From CBDCZI01 sp965224495 (lineage in GTDB: Bacteria; Bacteroidota; Bacteroidia; Cytophagales; JAAEPT01): a DNA stretch of 55,018 nt. A program made the position numbers and the translations under genes. The notes beneath the pieces were generated by a model. The model was not told where the DNA came from. It did no database searches and saw only the letters and a list, made by a program, of their open reading frames with translations. Of this stretch, positions 1 to 9,679 are shown one piece after another (position 1 is the first letter of the stretch; each line of letters begins with the position of its first letter). The DNA lies in assembly GCA_965224495.1 (NCBI GenBank), contig CBDCZI010000002.1, forward strand, positions 1 to 55,018, written 5' to 3'.

Positions 1-822
1 CACCGAGCAGAGGTTTTATACACCTTGGCTGTTTTATGTCAAACTTCGCCATCGTGTGAAACGCAAAAATATGTTGACTTATTGAAAGCTGAATTTCCTA
101 ACTCGAAATACACCAAATTAATTGACAACCCTAATTATGTCGCAGATTACCAAAAGAAAAACCAACAAGCACGTGAGGTCTATGAACAAGCTTATACTTC
201 TTACCAATCGGGCAATTACATTGAATGCAACAATACCTTAAATCAGCTAAAATCACTTTATCCTATCAATGATATTCCTGATAAGGTTCAATTTTTGACC
301 GTATTGACGTATGCCAAACGTGACCGTATGTTTGCTTACCACCAAGGACTAAAAACTTTTTTAGTGAAACATAAAACGAGTGAAATAATTCCTTATGCCA
401 AACGACTAATCAAAGCCTACGAAGAAAAGAATGGTACGCAACTTTCTGCCCTTCCGAGTTCATTTACCTACGATTCTTTGGCAGCTTATTTCATTATTTC
501 TATTTATCAACGAGATAGTTTATTTGTCAGGTCATCGACTGATAGCTTTAATAGCGAGTTTTTTGGTACATACTACAAGCATAAAAGCATAGGGACAAAA
601 CGAATGGAATTAAATACAGAAAGCTTTATTTTTGTATTCAAATCGTTTGATAAAGAACAAGAGGCTTTGACCTGTTTGAAAAAAATTAGTGACTTTGCTG
701 ACTTTAAAGAGTTGAAATCCAATTACAAGTATTATATTATCTCTAAGAAAAATTACCAATACCTTATAAGTACAGAAAACACAGATGGCTACGGACAATT
801 CTTCAGACAACACTACCCTTAA
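1..822 (+). CDS. porW: PorW/SprE-like gliding and type IX secretion protein, C-terminal part (5' cut by window)
   Basis: The reading frame is open from base 1, so only the last 273 codons are present and the true start lies upstream. The first residues resemble the end of a TPR array (AEVLYTLAVLCQTS), followed by a phrase typical of this family (FPNSKYTKLIDNPNY). A mixed alpha/beta C-terminal domain of about 120 residues then ends at the stop. Known family members are outer-membrane-associated TPR lipoproteins needed for gliding and type IX secretion in Bacteroidota. The lipoprotein signal cannot be checked here. The stop lies 38 bases inside the next gene, a penicillin-binding protein, so the two are probably co-transcribed and translationally linked. 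The family name comes from recalled C-terminal character and gene context, not from a search; a generic TPR protein is the alternative. Confidence 0.65.
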   Translation, partial: HRAEVLYTLAVLCQTSPSCETQKYVDLLKAEFPNSKYTKLIDNPNYVADYQKKNQQAREVYEQAYTSYQSGNYIECNNTLNQLKSLYPINDIPDKVQFLTVLTYAKRDRMFAYHQGLKTFLVKHKTSEIIPYAKRLIKAYEEKNGTQLSALPSSFTYDSLAAYFIISIYQRDSLFVRSSTDSFNSEFFGTYYKHKSIGTKRMELNTESFIFVFKSFDKEQEALTCLKKISDFADFKELKSNYKYYIISKKNYQYLISTENTDGYGQFFRQHYP

Positions 823-3178
823 AAAAGAGAAACTTATCAGGTGGTTTCCTTTTAGTATCACACTTTTGATGTGGTTTGGTTTCCTTGTGGGAATATTTTG
901 CGTGAACTGGTACGTCAAATCGGTAATAGCAAATGAGGATGATTATTTTGGTAAAATGCCAAGTTACGAGTTATTGGCTAATCCAGAGTCAGAATATTCT
1001 TCTGTATTGTTTTCCGCAGACAGTGTCGTGTTAGGGCAGTACTACCGTTCTAACCGAACAGCCATCAAATACGATGATATTTCACCTAATATGTTAAATG
1101 CACTTTTGGCGACAGAAGATGTGCGTTACCACCAACATAGTGGTATTGATATGAAAGGTAGTTTTGCTATTCTTTATTATTTATTGAAAGGTGATAAACG
1201 TGGTTCGTCAACAATCACACAACAATTAGCTAAAAACTTATTTAATACAAGAGACAAAATTTTTGACGGGACATTGGTAAAAAAGCACCGAAAAATCAAA
1301 AAGGTTATCGATAAAACAAAAGAATGGATAACAGCTGTACGTCTCGAACGTGCATTTACAAAAGACGAAATCATAACGATGTATTTGAATACCGTTGATT
1401 TTGGAAGTTTGAGTTTTGGTTTACAGACGGCAGCAAAAACATTTTTTGCCAAAGACCAAAAAGAGTTGACCATAAGTGAAGCAGCACTATTGACAGGTGT
1501 TTTAAAAGCACCAACTTCATATAGCCCTATTTTAAATCCTAAAAGAGCACTAAAAAGAAGAAATACGGTGTTGTCTCAAATGTTTCATTACGAATATTTG
1601 ACTAGAGCAGACTATGATTCGTTAAAAGTACAACCTATAAAGCTGAGTTACAAAGTGGAAAACCACGCAGATGGTTCGGCTGCTTATTTTAGAACAGTGT
1701 CGAGTAATTACCTCAACTGGTGGTGTAAACAAAACGGTTATGACCTCTGGGCAGATGGGTTGAGGGTTTACACAACCATAGATTCTCGTATGCAAAAACA
1801 CGCTGAAAAAGCCGTCGAGGAGCATATGAGCCAATACCAAGAGAAGTTTTTCAAACATTGGGCAGGGAAAAATCCTTGGGTACAATTAGACGAAAAAGAC
1901 CATTTTCAAGAAATCCCCGGATTTTTAGAGAAAAGTATCAAACGGACAGAACAATACAAATACTTAAAGAAAAAATTCAACGGCAAGGAGGAAAAAATAG
2001 AACTTGCCTTACATAAGAAAAAGAAGATGTCTGTTTTTACATGGAAAGGAGAGAAAGACACCTTGTTTAGTCATTACGATTCATTAAAATATTACAAACA
2101 TTTTTTACATACTGGTTTTGTATCAATGAACCCCCAATCAGGAGAAATCAAGGCGTGGGTCGGAGGAATCAATTACAAACATTTCAAATATGATCACGTA
2201 CGCCAAGGGAAAAGACAACCAGGTTCTACATTCAAACCTATTGTTTATGCAACTATTTTGGGAGAGGCTGGTACTGAATATTCGCCTTGCTACAAAGTAG
2301 TAGATGCACCAGTAACTTTCTTTACAGGTGATCCTGACAAACCAACGTGGACACCTCAAAATGCCGAAGGAAAGTACACAGGAGATACATTGACCCTTCG
2401 TCAAGCGATGGCTCGTTCGGTAAATTCAATCACCTCTTATATGATGAAAATAATGGGTGCACAAACCCCAAGTATGGTGATGAATTATGCTAGACGTTTA
2501 GGAATAACAAGCCATTTGGAAGCTGTTCCTGCGATGTGTTTGGGGACTTTTGATGTTTCTGTTTACGAGATGGTTGGTGCTTACAGTACATTTGTAAACA
2601 AAGGGACTTACACAAAACCACGCTTCATTGACCGTATTGAAGACCGCTATGGTAATGTGATTAAGCAATTTCACCCTGAAACAAAAACAGCAATTTCTGA
2701 AGAGTTGGCTTATGTAATGACCTATATGTTACGTGGAGCAACTGAAGAAAGAGGGGGTACGGGACAAGGTTTACGTCGTTATGGTCTGTTAGGGAAAGAT
2801 GTACATGTCGGAGCGAAAACAGGAACAACACAAAACTACTCGGATGGGTGGTTTATGGGTATTACACCTAAATTAGTTTCAGGAGTTTGGGTTGGTGCAG
2901 AAGACAGAAGTGTGCATTTCAAAACGATAGCTTTAGGACAAGGTGCTCGTATGGCAATGCCTATTTGGGCAAAATATATGCAAAAAATATATGCCGATAC
3001 CACATTGAACTACAAGAAGGAAGAATTCCCGAAACCACGGTTTAACTTAAAAATCAATTTAGATTGTACGAAAGAAGGTGAATTGTTTCAAGACACTACC
3101 GTTATAAAAGGAGTAAAAACAGGAGTGGAAGATATTTACAAGGCAACAGAAACAACGACTGACGAAGATGAGTTTTAA
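785..3178 (+). CDS. Class A penicillin-binding protein (PBP1A-type), first tandem copy
   Basis: Bifunctional peptidoglycan synthase of 797 aa acting at the periplasmic face of the inner membrane. A short cytoplasmic tail and one membrane segment (about residues 18-44) precede the glycosyltransferase (GT51) domain, with its glutamate motif ATEDVRYHQHSGID near residue 109, GSSTITQQLAKN, and the substrate-groove motif EIITMYLNTVDFG. The transpeptidase domain has the nucleophile motif STFK (Ser481), SVN (ARSVNSITS) and KTGTT near residue 678. Every catalytic motif is present, so the enzyme should be active. It starts with ATG inside the end of the porW-like gene and overlaps the second penicillin-binding protein by 11 bases, so the three genes form one operon. 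Bifunctionality follows from the domain set; which copy dominates in vivo cannot be told. Confidence 0.93.
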   Translation: MATDNSSDNTTLKKEKLIRWFPFSITLLMWFGFLVGIFCVNWYVKSVIANEDDYFGKMPSYELLANPESEYSSVLFSADSVVLGQYYRSNRTAIKYDDISPNMLNALLATEDVRYHQHSGIDMKGSFAILYYLLKGDKRGSSTITQQLAKNLFNTRDKIFDGTLVKKHRKIKKVIDKTKEWITAVRLERAFTKDEIITMYLNTVDFGSLSFGLQTAAKTFFAKDQKELTISEAALLTGVLKAPTSYSPILNPKRALKRRNTVLSQMFHYEYLTRADYDSLKVQPIKLSYKVENHADGSAAYFRTVSSNYLNWWCKQNGYDLWADGLRVYTTIDSRMQKHAEKAVEEHMSQYQEKFFKHWAGKNPWVQLDEKDHFQEIPGFLEKSIKRTEQYKYLKKKFNGKEEKIELALHKKKKMSVFTWKGEKDTLFSHYDSLKYYKHFLHTGFVSMNPQSGEIKAWVGGINYKHFKYDHVRQGKRQPGSTFKPIVYATILGEAGTEYSPCYKVVDAPVTFFTGDPDKPTWTPQNAEGKYTGDTLTLRQAMARSVNSITSYMMKIMGAQTPSMVMNYARRLGITSHLEAVPAMCLGTFDVSVYEMVGAYSTFVNKGTYTKPRFIDRIEDRYGNVIKQFHPETKTAISEELAYVMTYMLRGATEERGGTGQGLRRYGLLGKDVHVGAKTGTTQNYSDGWFMGITPKLVSGVWVGAEDRSVHFKTIALGQGARMAMPIWAKYMQKIYADTTLNYKKEEFPKPRFNLKINLDCTKEGELFQDTTVIKGVKTGVEDIYKATETTTDEDEF

Positions 3179-5393
3179 ATTATTTAGCCCAAAATTTTTG
3201 GTCAAATTCCTTTGGTTTAGCTTTATCACAGGAGTCGGAAGTATTCTTCTTTTCTTTTGGCTAATTAGTATAGATGTATTTGGAAAGCTACCCAGTTTTG
3301 AAATATTAGAAAACCCACCAAGCGAACTGGCATCGGAAATTTATACGGAAGACAACCATCTTTTAGGTAAATATTTCCGTTCTAATCGGTCAATTGTTGG
3401 CTATGATGAAATCTCTCACGATGTCATTAAATCATTGATTGCAACCGAAGATTCTCGTTTTCAAGAGCACAGTGGTATAGACCAACGTGCGACTTTACGT
3501 GTGATTTTGGGTATTATAACTGGGCATTTAAAAGGAGGAGGTAGTACTATTTCTCAGCAATTAGCAAAGAACCTATTCGATATGAGAATAGCGACCAAAA
3601 CGCATTCAAAACCCAATAAATATTTTGTCAAATTTCAAGAATGGGTAGTAGCCAAGCGACTCGAACGAGCTTATACTAAAAAAGAAATCATTACGATGTA
3701 CTTAAACACGGTGAATTTTGGTTCTGTTCGGGGAGTCGAAGTTTTAGGTATTAATTCGGCTGCACGTACTTATTTTAATAAAAAGGCCAAAGATTTAGAA
3801 ATACAAGAAGCGGCGACTTTAGTCGGTATGCTTACTGCAACAACACGAAACAATCCGATTTCCAATCCTCAAAATGCGTTTAAAAGAAGAAATATTGTTT
3901 TCTTACAATTACACGTTGCGGGTTTTTTGGCCCTCGAAGAAAAGAAGAAATTACAAAAATTAGATTTAGTTACTCGTCCTGCTTACGCTGATTACAACTC
4001 AGGAGTCGCTCCTTATTTTCGAGCACAAATTAAAAATGAACTAACAACTATTCTCAAAGAAAAAGGACGTGATTTATATTCGGAAGGATATAAAATTTAC
4101 ACCACCATCAATTACGAAGCACAAAAAGAAGCAGAGAAAGCTGTATTTAACCACTTGAGCTATTTACAAGGAGTATTCAAAAAAAGTTGGAAAGGTAAAA
4201 CACCTTGGTCATCATCTTATATCAACAAACAGTTACGTAAAAACGCGGAATACAAGCAAATAGTTTTAGATACCAAAGGAGATAAAACTAAAATAAAACA
4301 TGCGATAAACAAGAGACGAAAATCGACTATCTTCGTTTATACCGATAAAAAAATAGGTAGAGGGAACCATATTGATACCTTGATATCATTAAAAAATGAA
4401 GTGATACACAACAAATGGTTGTTGCGTGTAGGTTTCTTAGCAGTCCAACCAAAAACAGGTGCAGTAAAAGCTTGGGTTGGAGGAATAGACAAAAAGCATT
4501 TCCAATATGACAATGTAAGACAAAGCCGTAAACAACCAGGCTCTACTTTCAAACCTGTTTTATACTCTGCAGCCATAGTCAATGGTTACCAACCTTGTGA
4601 TACTATTTTGGATGCGCCAAAAACGATTAATGTCGATGGAAAAGTCTGGAAACCCAAATCTACACCCTCAGGAGATTATATCCCTTTAAAAAAAGCTTTA
4701 GCCAAATCTTTAAACAATATAGCGGCTTACTTAATTGATGATATTGAACCTCAAAATGTCATCAACCAAGCACAGCGTTTGGGAATTAATCCTGAGTTAT
4801 TAGAAGCTAATTATACCTTAGCCTTAGGGACAAGTTCATTAAGTATTTGGGATTTAATTGGTGCTTATACCTCATTTGTAAATTCGGGTCGCCATATCAA
4901 GCCTTATTACATTAGCCGTATAGAAGATAAAAATGGGCAAGTGATTTACCGAGCTAAGCCAGAAATAACTATTGCTATGAATCCTGAAGATGCTTTTAAA
5001 ATGGTGATGATGCTTAGAGAAGGAGTGAAATCAGGAACGTCACGAAGTTTGAATAGTGCCAAATATGGCGTGATGAAAAACAACAACCAACTGGGAGGAA
5101 AAACGGGTACTACCAACAACTCAGCAGATGGGTGGTATTTTGGTATATCAAACCAGATTGTCTGTGGTGTTTGGGTTGGAGGAGAAGACAAGAACATTCA
5201 TTTTCCACCAACAAATAGCAACGGGCAAGGAGCACGTATGGCATTACCTATTTTCGGTAACTTCTTAAAGTATTGTTACAAAAACAAACAATCGGGTATT
5301 AAAGAACAGCCTTTCGATGTCCCTTCTTCATTGTCTGAGGAAGATATTTACGAAAATATTCTGTGCATAGAAGCTCCTGTTCTTGGTGATTAG
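3168..5393 (+). CDS. Class A penicillin-binding protein (PBP1A-type), second tandem copy
   Basis: A 741-aa paralogue of the preceding gene with the same architecture: one membrane segment (about residues 10-33), a GT51 domain (ATEDSRFQEHSGID, GGSTISQQLAKN, EIITMYLNTVNFG) and a transpeptidase domain with STFK (Ser459), SLN (AKSLNNIAA) and KTGTT near residue 645. It extends polymerised glycan and cross-links it. The two copies share motif order and local wording (FRSNRS, IATEDSR, RQPGSTFKP) but differ widely elsewhere, which points to an old duplication. The ATG at 3168 overlaps the upstream stop, so translation is likely coupled. It is followed by a 14-bp palindrome at 5397-5410 and a two-way terminator at 5601. 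Confidence 0.93.
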   Translation: MSFKLFSPKFLVKFLWFSFITGVGSILLFFWLISIDVFGKLPSFEILENPPSELASEIYTEDNHLLGKYFRSNRSIVGYDEISHDVIKSLIATEDSRFQEHSGIDQRATLRVILGIITGHLKGGGSTISQQLAKNLFDMRIATKTHSKPNKYFVKFQEWVVAKRLERAYTKKEIITMYLNTVNFGSVRGVEVLGINSAARTYFNKKAKDLEIQEAATLVGMLTATTRNNPISNPQNAFKRRNIVFLQLHVAGFLALEEKKKLQKLDLVTRPAYADYNSGVAPYFRAQIKNELTTILKEKGRDLYSEGYKIYTTINYEAQKEAEKAVFNHLSYLQGVFKKSWKGKTPWSSSYINKQLRKNAEYKQIVLDTKGDKTKIKHAINKRRKSTIFVYTDKKIGRGNHIDTLISLKNEVIHNKWLLRVGFLAVQPKTGAVKAWVGGIDKKHFQYDNVRQSRKQPGSTFKPVLYSAAIVNGYQPCDTILDAPKTINVDGKVWKPKSTPSGDYIPLKKALAKSLNNIAAYLIDDIEPQNVINQAQRLGINPELLEANYTLALGTSSLSIWDLIGAYTSFVNSGRHIKPYYISRIEDKNGQVIYRAKPEITIAMNPEDAFKMVMMLREGVKSGTSRSLNSAKYGVMKNNNQLGGKTGTTNNSADGWYFGISNQIVCGVWVGGEDKNIHFPPTNSNGQGARMALPIFGNFLKYCYKNKQSGIKEQPFDVPSSLSEEDIYENILCIEAPVLGD

Positions 5394-5396
5394 GAG

Positions 5397-5410
5397 ACTA
5401 ATCGATTAGT
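5397..5410. repeat. 14-bp perfect palindrome just after the PBP stop
   Basis: ACTAATCGATTAGT reads the same on both strands. It lies 4 bases after the stop of the second PBP gene, in a stretch of about 200 bases (5394-5600) where I see no gene. There is no T-run after it, so it is not a normal terminator. Its role is unknown; chance cannot be excluded in AT-rich DNA. Confidence 0.45.
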
Positions 5411-5600
5411 AACTTTGAAAAGAACCTTTTTTGTAATCTTTTAGAGAGTACTAGACTAATTAGAATTTGTTAGAAAAGTAACACCTAACCTATTATTCGT
5501 ATCTATGCGGAGTCAATTTCTCACGCTACCGTAGGCTATTCGACAAACAGGGTTATCTCTGATAGCAAATAAATTGCAGCTGTTACTCCTTGACAGACAT

Positions 5601-5641
5601 AAAAAAGCCTCTGTTTCTTTATTGAAAACAGAGGCTTTTTT
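5601..5641. terminator. Bidirectional intrinsic terminator between convergent genes
   Basis: The stem AAAAAAGCCTCTGTTT pairs with AAACAGAGGCTTTTTT. The T-run appears at the 3' side on either strand, so it can end both the PBP operon (plus) and the protease gene (minus), which converge here. Confidence 0.85.
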
Positions 5642-5661
5642 GTGCTTTAGTGTTTTACGAC

Positions 5662-7788
5662 TTAATTCAAATCGTTCAATACATTCATAGCTTCTTGTAC
5701 GTAAGGGTCTTTTTTCAATGCCTTATGCCATTTGCTAATTTTCTCTTTCTGTACATCGTCTTTTTCAAACTCCGCTTTGTCAATTTCCATTGTCGAAACG
5801 GTGGTGTTTTTGTATTCTTTAAACGTGTCTTTGTATTTCTCAGCCTCTTTTTCAACCTTGGCGATATAAGCCTTGTAAGCATCGATATTTAATGAATATG
5901 CTGTTTCGTTACTTACTTTCTCAATACGCTTTGCGTTTTCATCAATCAAAGTAAATGCCTCATTGTTTTTTACTCTTTTGGCTGATTTTAACTGAATCTT
6001 AGAAAGGTTCTTCACACAATGCTTACTCTTCGTGTATTTTGCAGAAGCGATAGAATCATAAGGAAGAGCGAAATCATACTCTTTCTCTCCATATTCGATA
6101 TACTTGTACATATCAGGAACAATAATATCAGGAATCACACCTAAACGTTGTGTACTCCCACCATTGATACGGTAAAACTTTTGAATGGTAAGTTTCACCA
6201 CGCCCATCGGTTTAATATTACCCTCGTTGTAGTTATCACTAAATATTCTATCCAAATCAGCGAAGTTTTGCACTGTACCTTTTCCAAAAGAAGAATTCCC
6301 TCCGATAATAACAGCACGTTTATAATCTTGTAATGCGGCCGCAAAAATCTCACTCGCACTTGCCGAATTAGAATTTACCAAAACAGTCATCGGTCCATTG
6401 TATTTCACATCAGTATGACTCGATTTTACACGTACATTGTTTTTCTCACGTGTTTGGACCACAGGTCCTTTTCCTGTAAACAAACCAACCATTTCAATCA
6501 CGTGTTGTAAGGAACCACCACCGTTGTCTCGCAAATCGAAAATAATACCATTTACTTTTTCAGCATTTAACTTATTGATTTCTTTAGCGATATCATCGTA
6601 ACAGTTTCTACCGTTTCTATCGTTAAAATCAGCGTAAAAGTGAGGCAAATGAATCACACCATAGGTGTTTTTCCCTTGTTTGATAAGTGAAGACTTGGCG
6701 TAAGTTTCTGACAACACCACAATGTCTCTAATAATAGGTACGACAATGATACGACCTTCTTTTTTCTTGACAGTCAAACGAACTTCCGTCCCTTTTTTCC
6801 CTCTAATCAATTTCACTGCATCATCTAAAGGCATTCCTTGAATATCGACAGGGTCAGCAGCACCTTGTGCTACTTTCATAATAACATCTCCCGCTTTCAA
6901 ATCGCCTTGTTTCCACGAAGCCGAACCTGTTACGATACGGTCAACTTTGATAGATGCATCAATTTCTCTTAATACAGCACCAATTCCTTCTAATTTTCCA
7001 GAAAAACGAATATCAAAGTTTTCTTTGTCTTTTGGTGGTAAATAAGTCGTGTGCGGATCAAATACTGCCGTAATACTGTTGATATAAAAAGAAAAACGGT
7101 CATCGGTGTCTAATCTATTCAATCTTACAAACCAACTTTTTTGACTTTTAGCTACTTTTTTTCTTGCTTCAATTTCTAATGCTTCAAACGAGCGTTTTTC
7201 TATCGTGTCATTTTTTTCTTGTTCTTCTTGCAAGTCTGTCAAACGGCTCAATGTTTGGTATTTCAAATATTTCCTCCAAATTTCTTTTCTGTCGTCTAAT
7301 GAAGAAGCAAATGCTACTTTTTCATTGTCCAATTCTATCGTTTCATTCACCGAAAAATCAAACGGTTCACTTAAAATCCCTTCGTAAATCTCAGAAGTTT
7401 CGACCATACGTTTGGCTATCAATTGGTCAGACAAATCAAAAAACTGGTGTGTTCCTGCTAATATTTGGTCGTCAATTTTTGTCTCAAATTTCGCTAATTT
7501 ATCTACATCCTCTTGCAAAAGAAAATGTTTATTAAAATCTAACGAAGATAAATATTGCTTGTAAATATCTTTTGACGTTTTATCATCAAACACTTTAGGT
7601 TCAAGATGCCCTTCAGTCAAAACCAAAGCCACAGCTTGTTGAATTACCGAGTATTTATCGGCTTGATTAACTTGTAATTCCGTTTTTGAAGAAAATAATT
7701 TCTTTTGTACCGAAACAAATGAAGCCGTAGCAAGCAACAAAGATGCTATTGCGACTAAGGGTAAAAATTTAATAAGTTGTTTTTTCAT
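5662..7788 (-). CDS. prc: Carboxy-terminal (tail-specific) processing protease, S41 family
   Basis: A 708-aa envelope protease of the Prc/CtpA type, which degrades or trims periplasmic proteins from their C-termini. The N-terminus has a signal/anchor segment (about residues 8-26, LPLVAIASLLLATASF). A PDZ domain (about 245-335, with KLEGIGAVLREID and GDLKAGDVIM) gates substrate. The S41 catalytic core carries the nucleophile Ser in SNSASASEIF (about residue 474) and the Lys in SFGKGTVQ (about 501), the expected Ser/Lys dyad. A long helical C-terminal region (DUF3340-like) follows, as in full-length Prc. It lies 9 bases downstream of yaaA on the same strand and may share its transcript. Possible substrates include peptidoglycan enzymes, which would fit the neighbouring PBPs; that link is inference. 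Confidence 0.92.
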   Translation of the reverse strand: MKKQLIKFLPLVAIASLLLATASFVSVQKKLFSSKTELQVNQADKYSVIQQAVALVLTEGHLEPKVFDDKTSKDIYKQYLSSLDFNKHFLLQEDVDKLAKFETKIDDQILAGTHQFFDLSDQLIAKRMVETSEIYEGILSEPFDFSVNETIELDNEKVAFASSLDDRKEIWRKYLKYQTLSRLTDLQEEQEKNDTIEKRSFEALEIEARKKVAKSQKSWFVRLNRLDTDDRFSFYINSITAVFDPHTTYLPPKDKENFDIRFSGKLEGIGAVLREIDASIKVDRIVTGSASWKQGDLKAGDVIMKVAQGAADPVDIQGMPLDDAVKLIRGKKGTEVRLTVKKKEGRIIVVPIIRDIVVLSETYAKSSLIKQGKNTYGVIHLPHFYADFNDRNGRNCYDDIAKEINKLNAEKVNGIIFDLRDNGGGSLQHVIEMVGLFTGKGPVVQTREKNNVRVKSSHTDVKYNGPMTVLVNSNSASASEIFAAALQDYKRAVIIGGNSSFGKGTVQNFADLDRIFSDNYNEGNIKPMGVVKLTIQKFYRINGGSTQRLGVIPDIIVPDMYKYIEYGEKEYDFALPYDSIASAKYTKSKHCVKNLSKIQLKSAKRVKNNEAFTLIDENAKRIEKVSNETAYSLNIDAYKAYIAKVEKEAEKYKDTFKEYKNTTVSTMEIDKAEFEKDDVQKEKISKWHKALKKDPYVQEAMNVLNDLN

Positions 7789-7797
7789 AGCGTATGC

Positions 7798-8568
7798 TTA
7801 TCCTCTTGTAAAGACCCAATTATTTCCTTCTGAAAGCTCCTCATTGTAAGAGTAACCATCAGCATCGAAACCTTTGAGTTGTTCTTCTTGGTTAATTTTG
7901 TTTTTTAAAATGTAAGCAGTCATCAAACCACGTGCCTTTTTGGCGTACATCATAATTACTTTGTATTTGTCAACTTTCCAATCTTTAAAGGTTGGTGTGA
8001 TGATAGTCCCTTTTATTTCTTTTGGTTTTATCGCCTTAAAGTATTCTGTAGAAGCTAAGTTAACTAATGTATTGGTATTTTGTTCATTCATTAGTGCATT
8101 TACTTTTTCTGTAAGCACCGAACCCCAATAACTGTACAGGTTCTTATGTGATGAACCTACTGCAAGTTTTGTTCCCATTTCTAAACGGTAAGGTAATATT
8201 TCATCTAAAGGACGTAATAAACCATACAAACCTGACAAAAGACGCAAATGTTCTTGTGCATAAACTAACTCTTGCTCAGAGAACGAAGAAATATCCAATC
8301 CATTGTATGCCTCGCCGTTAAATGCAAAACTTGCCTGTCTTGCTTCACCTTTCTTAAAAGGTACTTTCCAATTTTGATTTCTTTCAAAATTCAGATCTGC
8401 CAAATCGGGACTAATTTTCATTAGCTTCTCCAAATCTACTGGTTTCAATTTTGCCAAATGACTCATAATAACCTCGCTATCACTCAACAAATCGGCTTTA
8501 GATTTAAGTGTTGTAGTAATTTCGGACGTGAAATCTAGTTTTTTGGCGGGAGAAAGTAATACCAACAT
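7798..8568 (-). CDS. yaaA: YaaA family peroxide-stress protein
   Basis: 256 aa, the family's usual length, with the hallmark N-terminus MLVLLSPAKKLDF and internal motifs KVPFKKGEARQASFAFNGEAY, here noted at residues 68-88, and LLSGLYGLLRPLDEI (about 93-107). In E. coli, YaaA limits free iron during hydrogen peroxide stress and binds DNA; the biochemical mechanism is not settled. It is a soluble cytoplasmic protein. The gene starts with ATG and ends 9 bases before the protease gene. Upstream is a terminator (8601-8632), so it probably has its own promoter in the short gap at 8569-8600. The family call is firm; the physiological role in this organism is inferred from E. coli. Confidence 0.93.
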   Translation of the reverse strand: MLVLLSPAKKLDFTSEITTTLKSKADLLSDSEVIMSHLAKLKPVDLEKLMKISPDLADLNFERNQNWKVPFKKGEARQASFAFNGEAYNGLDISSFSEQELVYAQEHLRLLSGLYGLLRPLDEILPYRLEMGTKLAVGSSHKNLYSYWGSVLTEKVNALMNEQNTNTLVNLASTEYFKAIKPKEIKGTIITPTFKDWKVDKYKVIMMYAKKARGLMTAYILKNKINQEEQLKGFDADGYSYNEELSEGNNWVFTRG

Positions 8569-8600
8569 AAGGCGTTTGAATGCTTGATTACATAAAAATA

Positions 8601-8632
8601 AAAAAAGCTATCCGTATAAGATAGCTTTTTTG
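8601..8632 (-). terminator. Intrinsic terminator after the coiled-coil gene
   Basis: The stem AAAAAAGCTATC/GATAGCTTTTTT with loop CGTATAA and a T-run on the minus strand separates the gene at 8656-9582 from yaaA. Confidence 0.8.
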
Positions 8633-8655
8633 AAAATGTATTTTGTTAGAAGTGA

Positions 8656-9582
8656 TTATTTCACTTTAAACCCAGATTTCCCGATGGTATGTCCGTCTGC
8701 ATAAATATAAATTCTATACTCTCCTTCTGCCCATTCTTTGTCTTGTGCGTAAGGGAATGTTAAAGTTTGGTTGGTGTTATCAAATAATAAATTTTGTTTT
8801 AACGTGTAATAAACCATCTCATTGTTATTTGTTCTCAAACTACCACCACCACTTGCTAAGTCATAAAGGACAGCGCCATCAGGTCCAACTAAACGCATAG
8901 CAATTTTCTTTTTGTTAAATGAAGCAATCTCGTTTTTAGCGATATTAAAATGAAGTGCAACACTTCCAATTTTGCTTCCTCTGAAAGGTTGTTTCATTGT
9001 TGTCTTGTCTCGTGTTGTTTTCATTGAAACATTGACGTGCTCAGCTCTCAACACAGAACCCATTTGTATTTTGTCGTTTTGTGCTTGGATAATACTAGCC
9101 TGTACGTGTTTGTGTTCGGATAATGCTTTTGTTGTTGTATTTAATGAGTCGTTCTCTGTTTTTAAGAATGAAATCATATGGTCTTTTTCTGCCAACTCCA
9201 AGGTGTATTGGGCATTCTTTATTTGTAATTGTTTTCTCAATTTTTTCGTGTCTCTACCCGCTTGTTTTGCTTTTACTTTCCACGTTTTAATATCTTCTAA
9301 CAAGGCTTGTCTCTCTTGCTCCAAATCAGTTACATCGTAACCCAACGCTTCTTTTTCTTGGATAATTCGTGTGTATTCCGCTTCTTTTTCATCTAATTGT
9401 GCTAATAAACCACCAATATCATCTTGTTTTTTTTCAGCAACTTTAACTACCTCAATAGTTTTTTCTTGAGAAGCGCTCAATTCAGAGAAAAGATACACAC
9501 AAACACCCGCTAAGCCTAAAAGTGCTACCGAGAGAAAAATTAACAATCCTTTATTATTTCCTTTTTTAGATGCTGTACTCAT
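8656..9582 (-). CDS. Membrane-anchored coiled-coil protein, function unknown
   Basis: 308 aa. A lysine-rich start is followed by one membrane segment (about residues 13-31, LLIFLSVALLGLAGVCVYL). Next comes a long charged coiled coil (about 38-165, rich in E, K, Q and L) and a compact beta-rich C-terminal domain (about 185-308, with VGPDGAVLYDLASGGG and WAEGEYRIYIYADG). The layout puts the coiled coil and the beta domain outside the inner membrane. Proteins like this in Bacteroidota are often labelled SMC-like because of the coil, but no ATPase motif is present, so that label would be wrong. It stands alone between a terminator and a 97-base gap. I do not know its function; a structural envelope role is a guess. 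Confidence 0.8.
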   Translation of the reverse strand: MSTASKKGNNKGLLIFLSVALLGLAGVCVYLFSELSASQEKTIEVVKVAEKKQDDIGGLLAQLDEKEAEYTRIIQEKEALGYDVTDLEQERQALLEDIKTWKVKAKQAGRDTKKLRKQLQIKNAQYTLELAEKDHMISFLKTENDSLNTTTKALSEHKHVQASIIQAQNDKIQMGSVLRAEHVNVSMKTTRDKTTMKQPFRGSKIGSVALHFNIAKNEIASFNKKKIAMRLVGPDGAVLYDLASGGGSLRTNNNEMVYYTLKQNLLFDNTNQTLTFPYAQDKEWAEGEYRIYIYADGHTIGKSGFKVK

Positions 9583-9679
9583 AATATTGGTGACTTAAAA
9601 ATTAATCCGAATGTATTGATACGGAGTTGGTTTGAAATTGTTTTGAAGATATAAATATAAGTTGATTATCTCAGCTATT

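Noticed and set aside
8656..9582. SMC/chromosome segregation protein label for the coiled-coil gene
   Set aside because: No Walker or ABC signature motifs; only the coiled coil and a membrane anchor are present.
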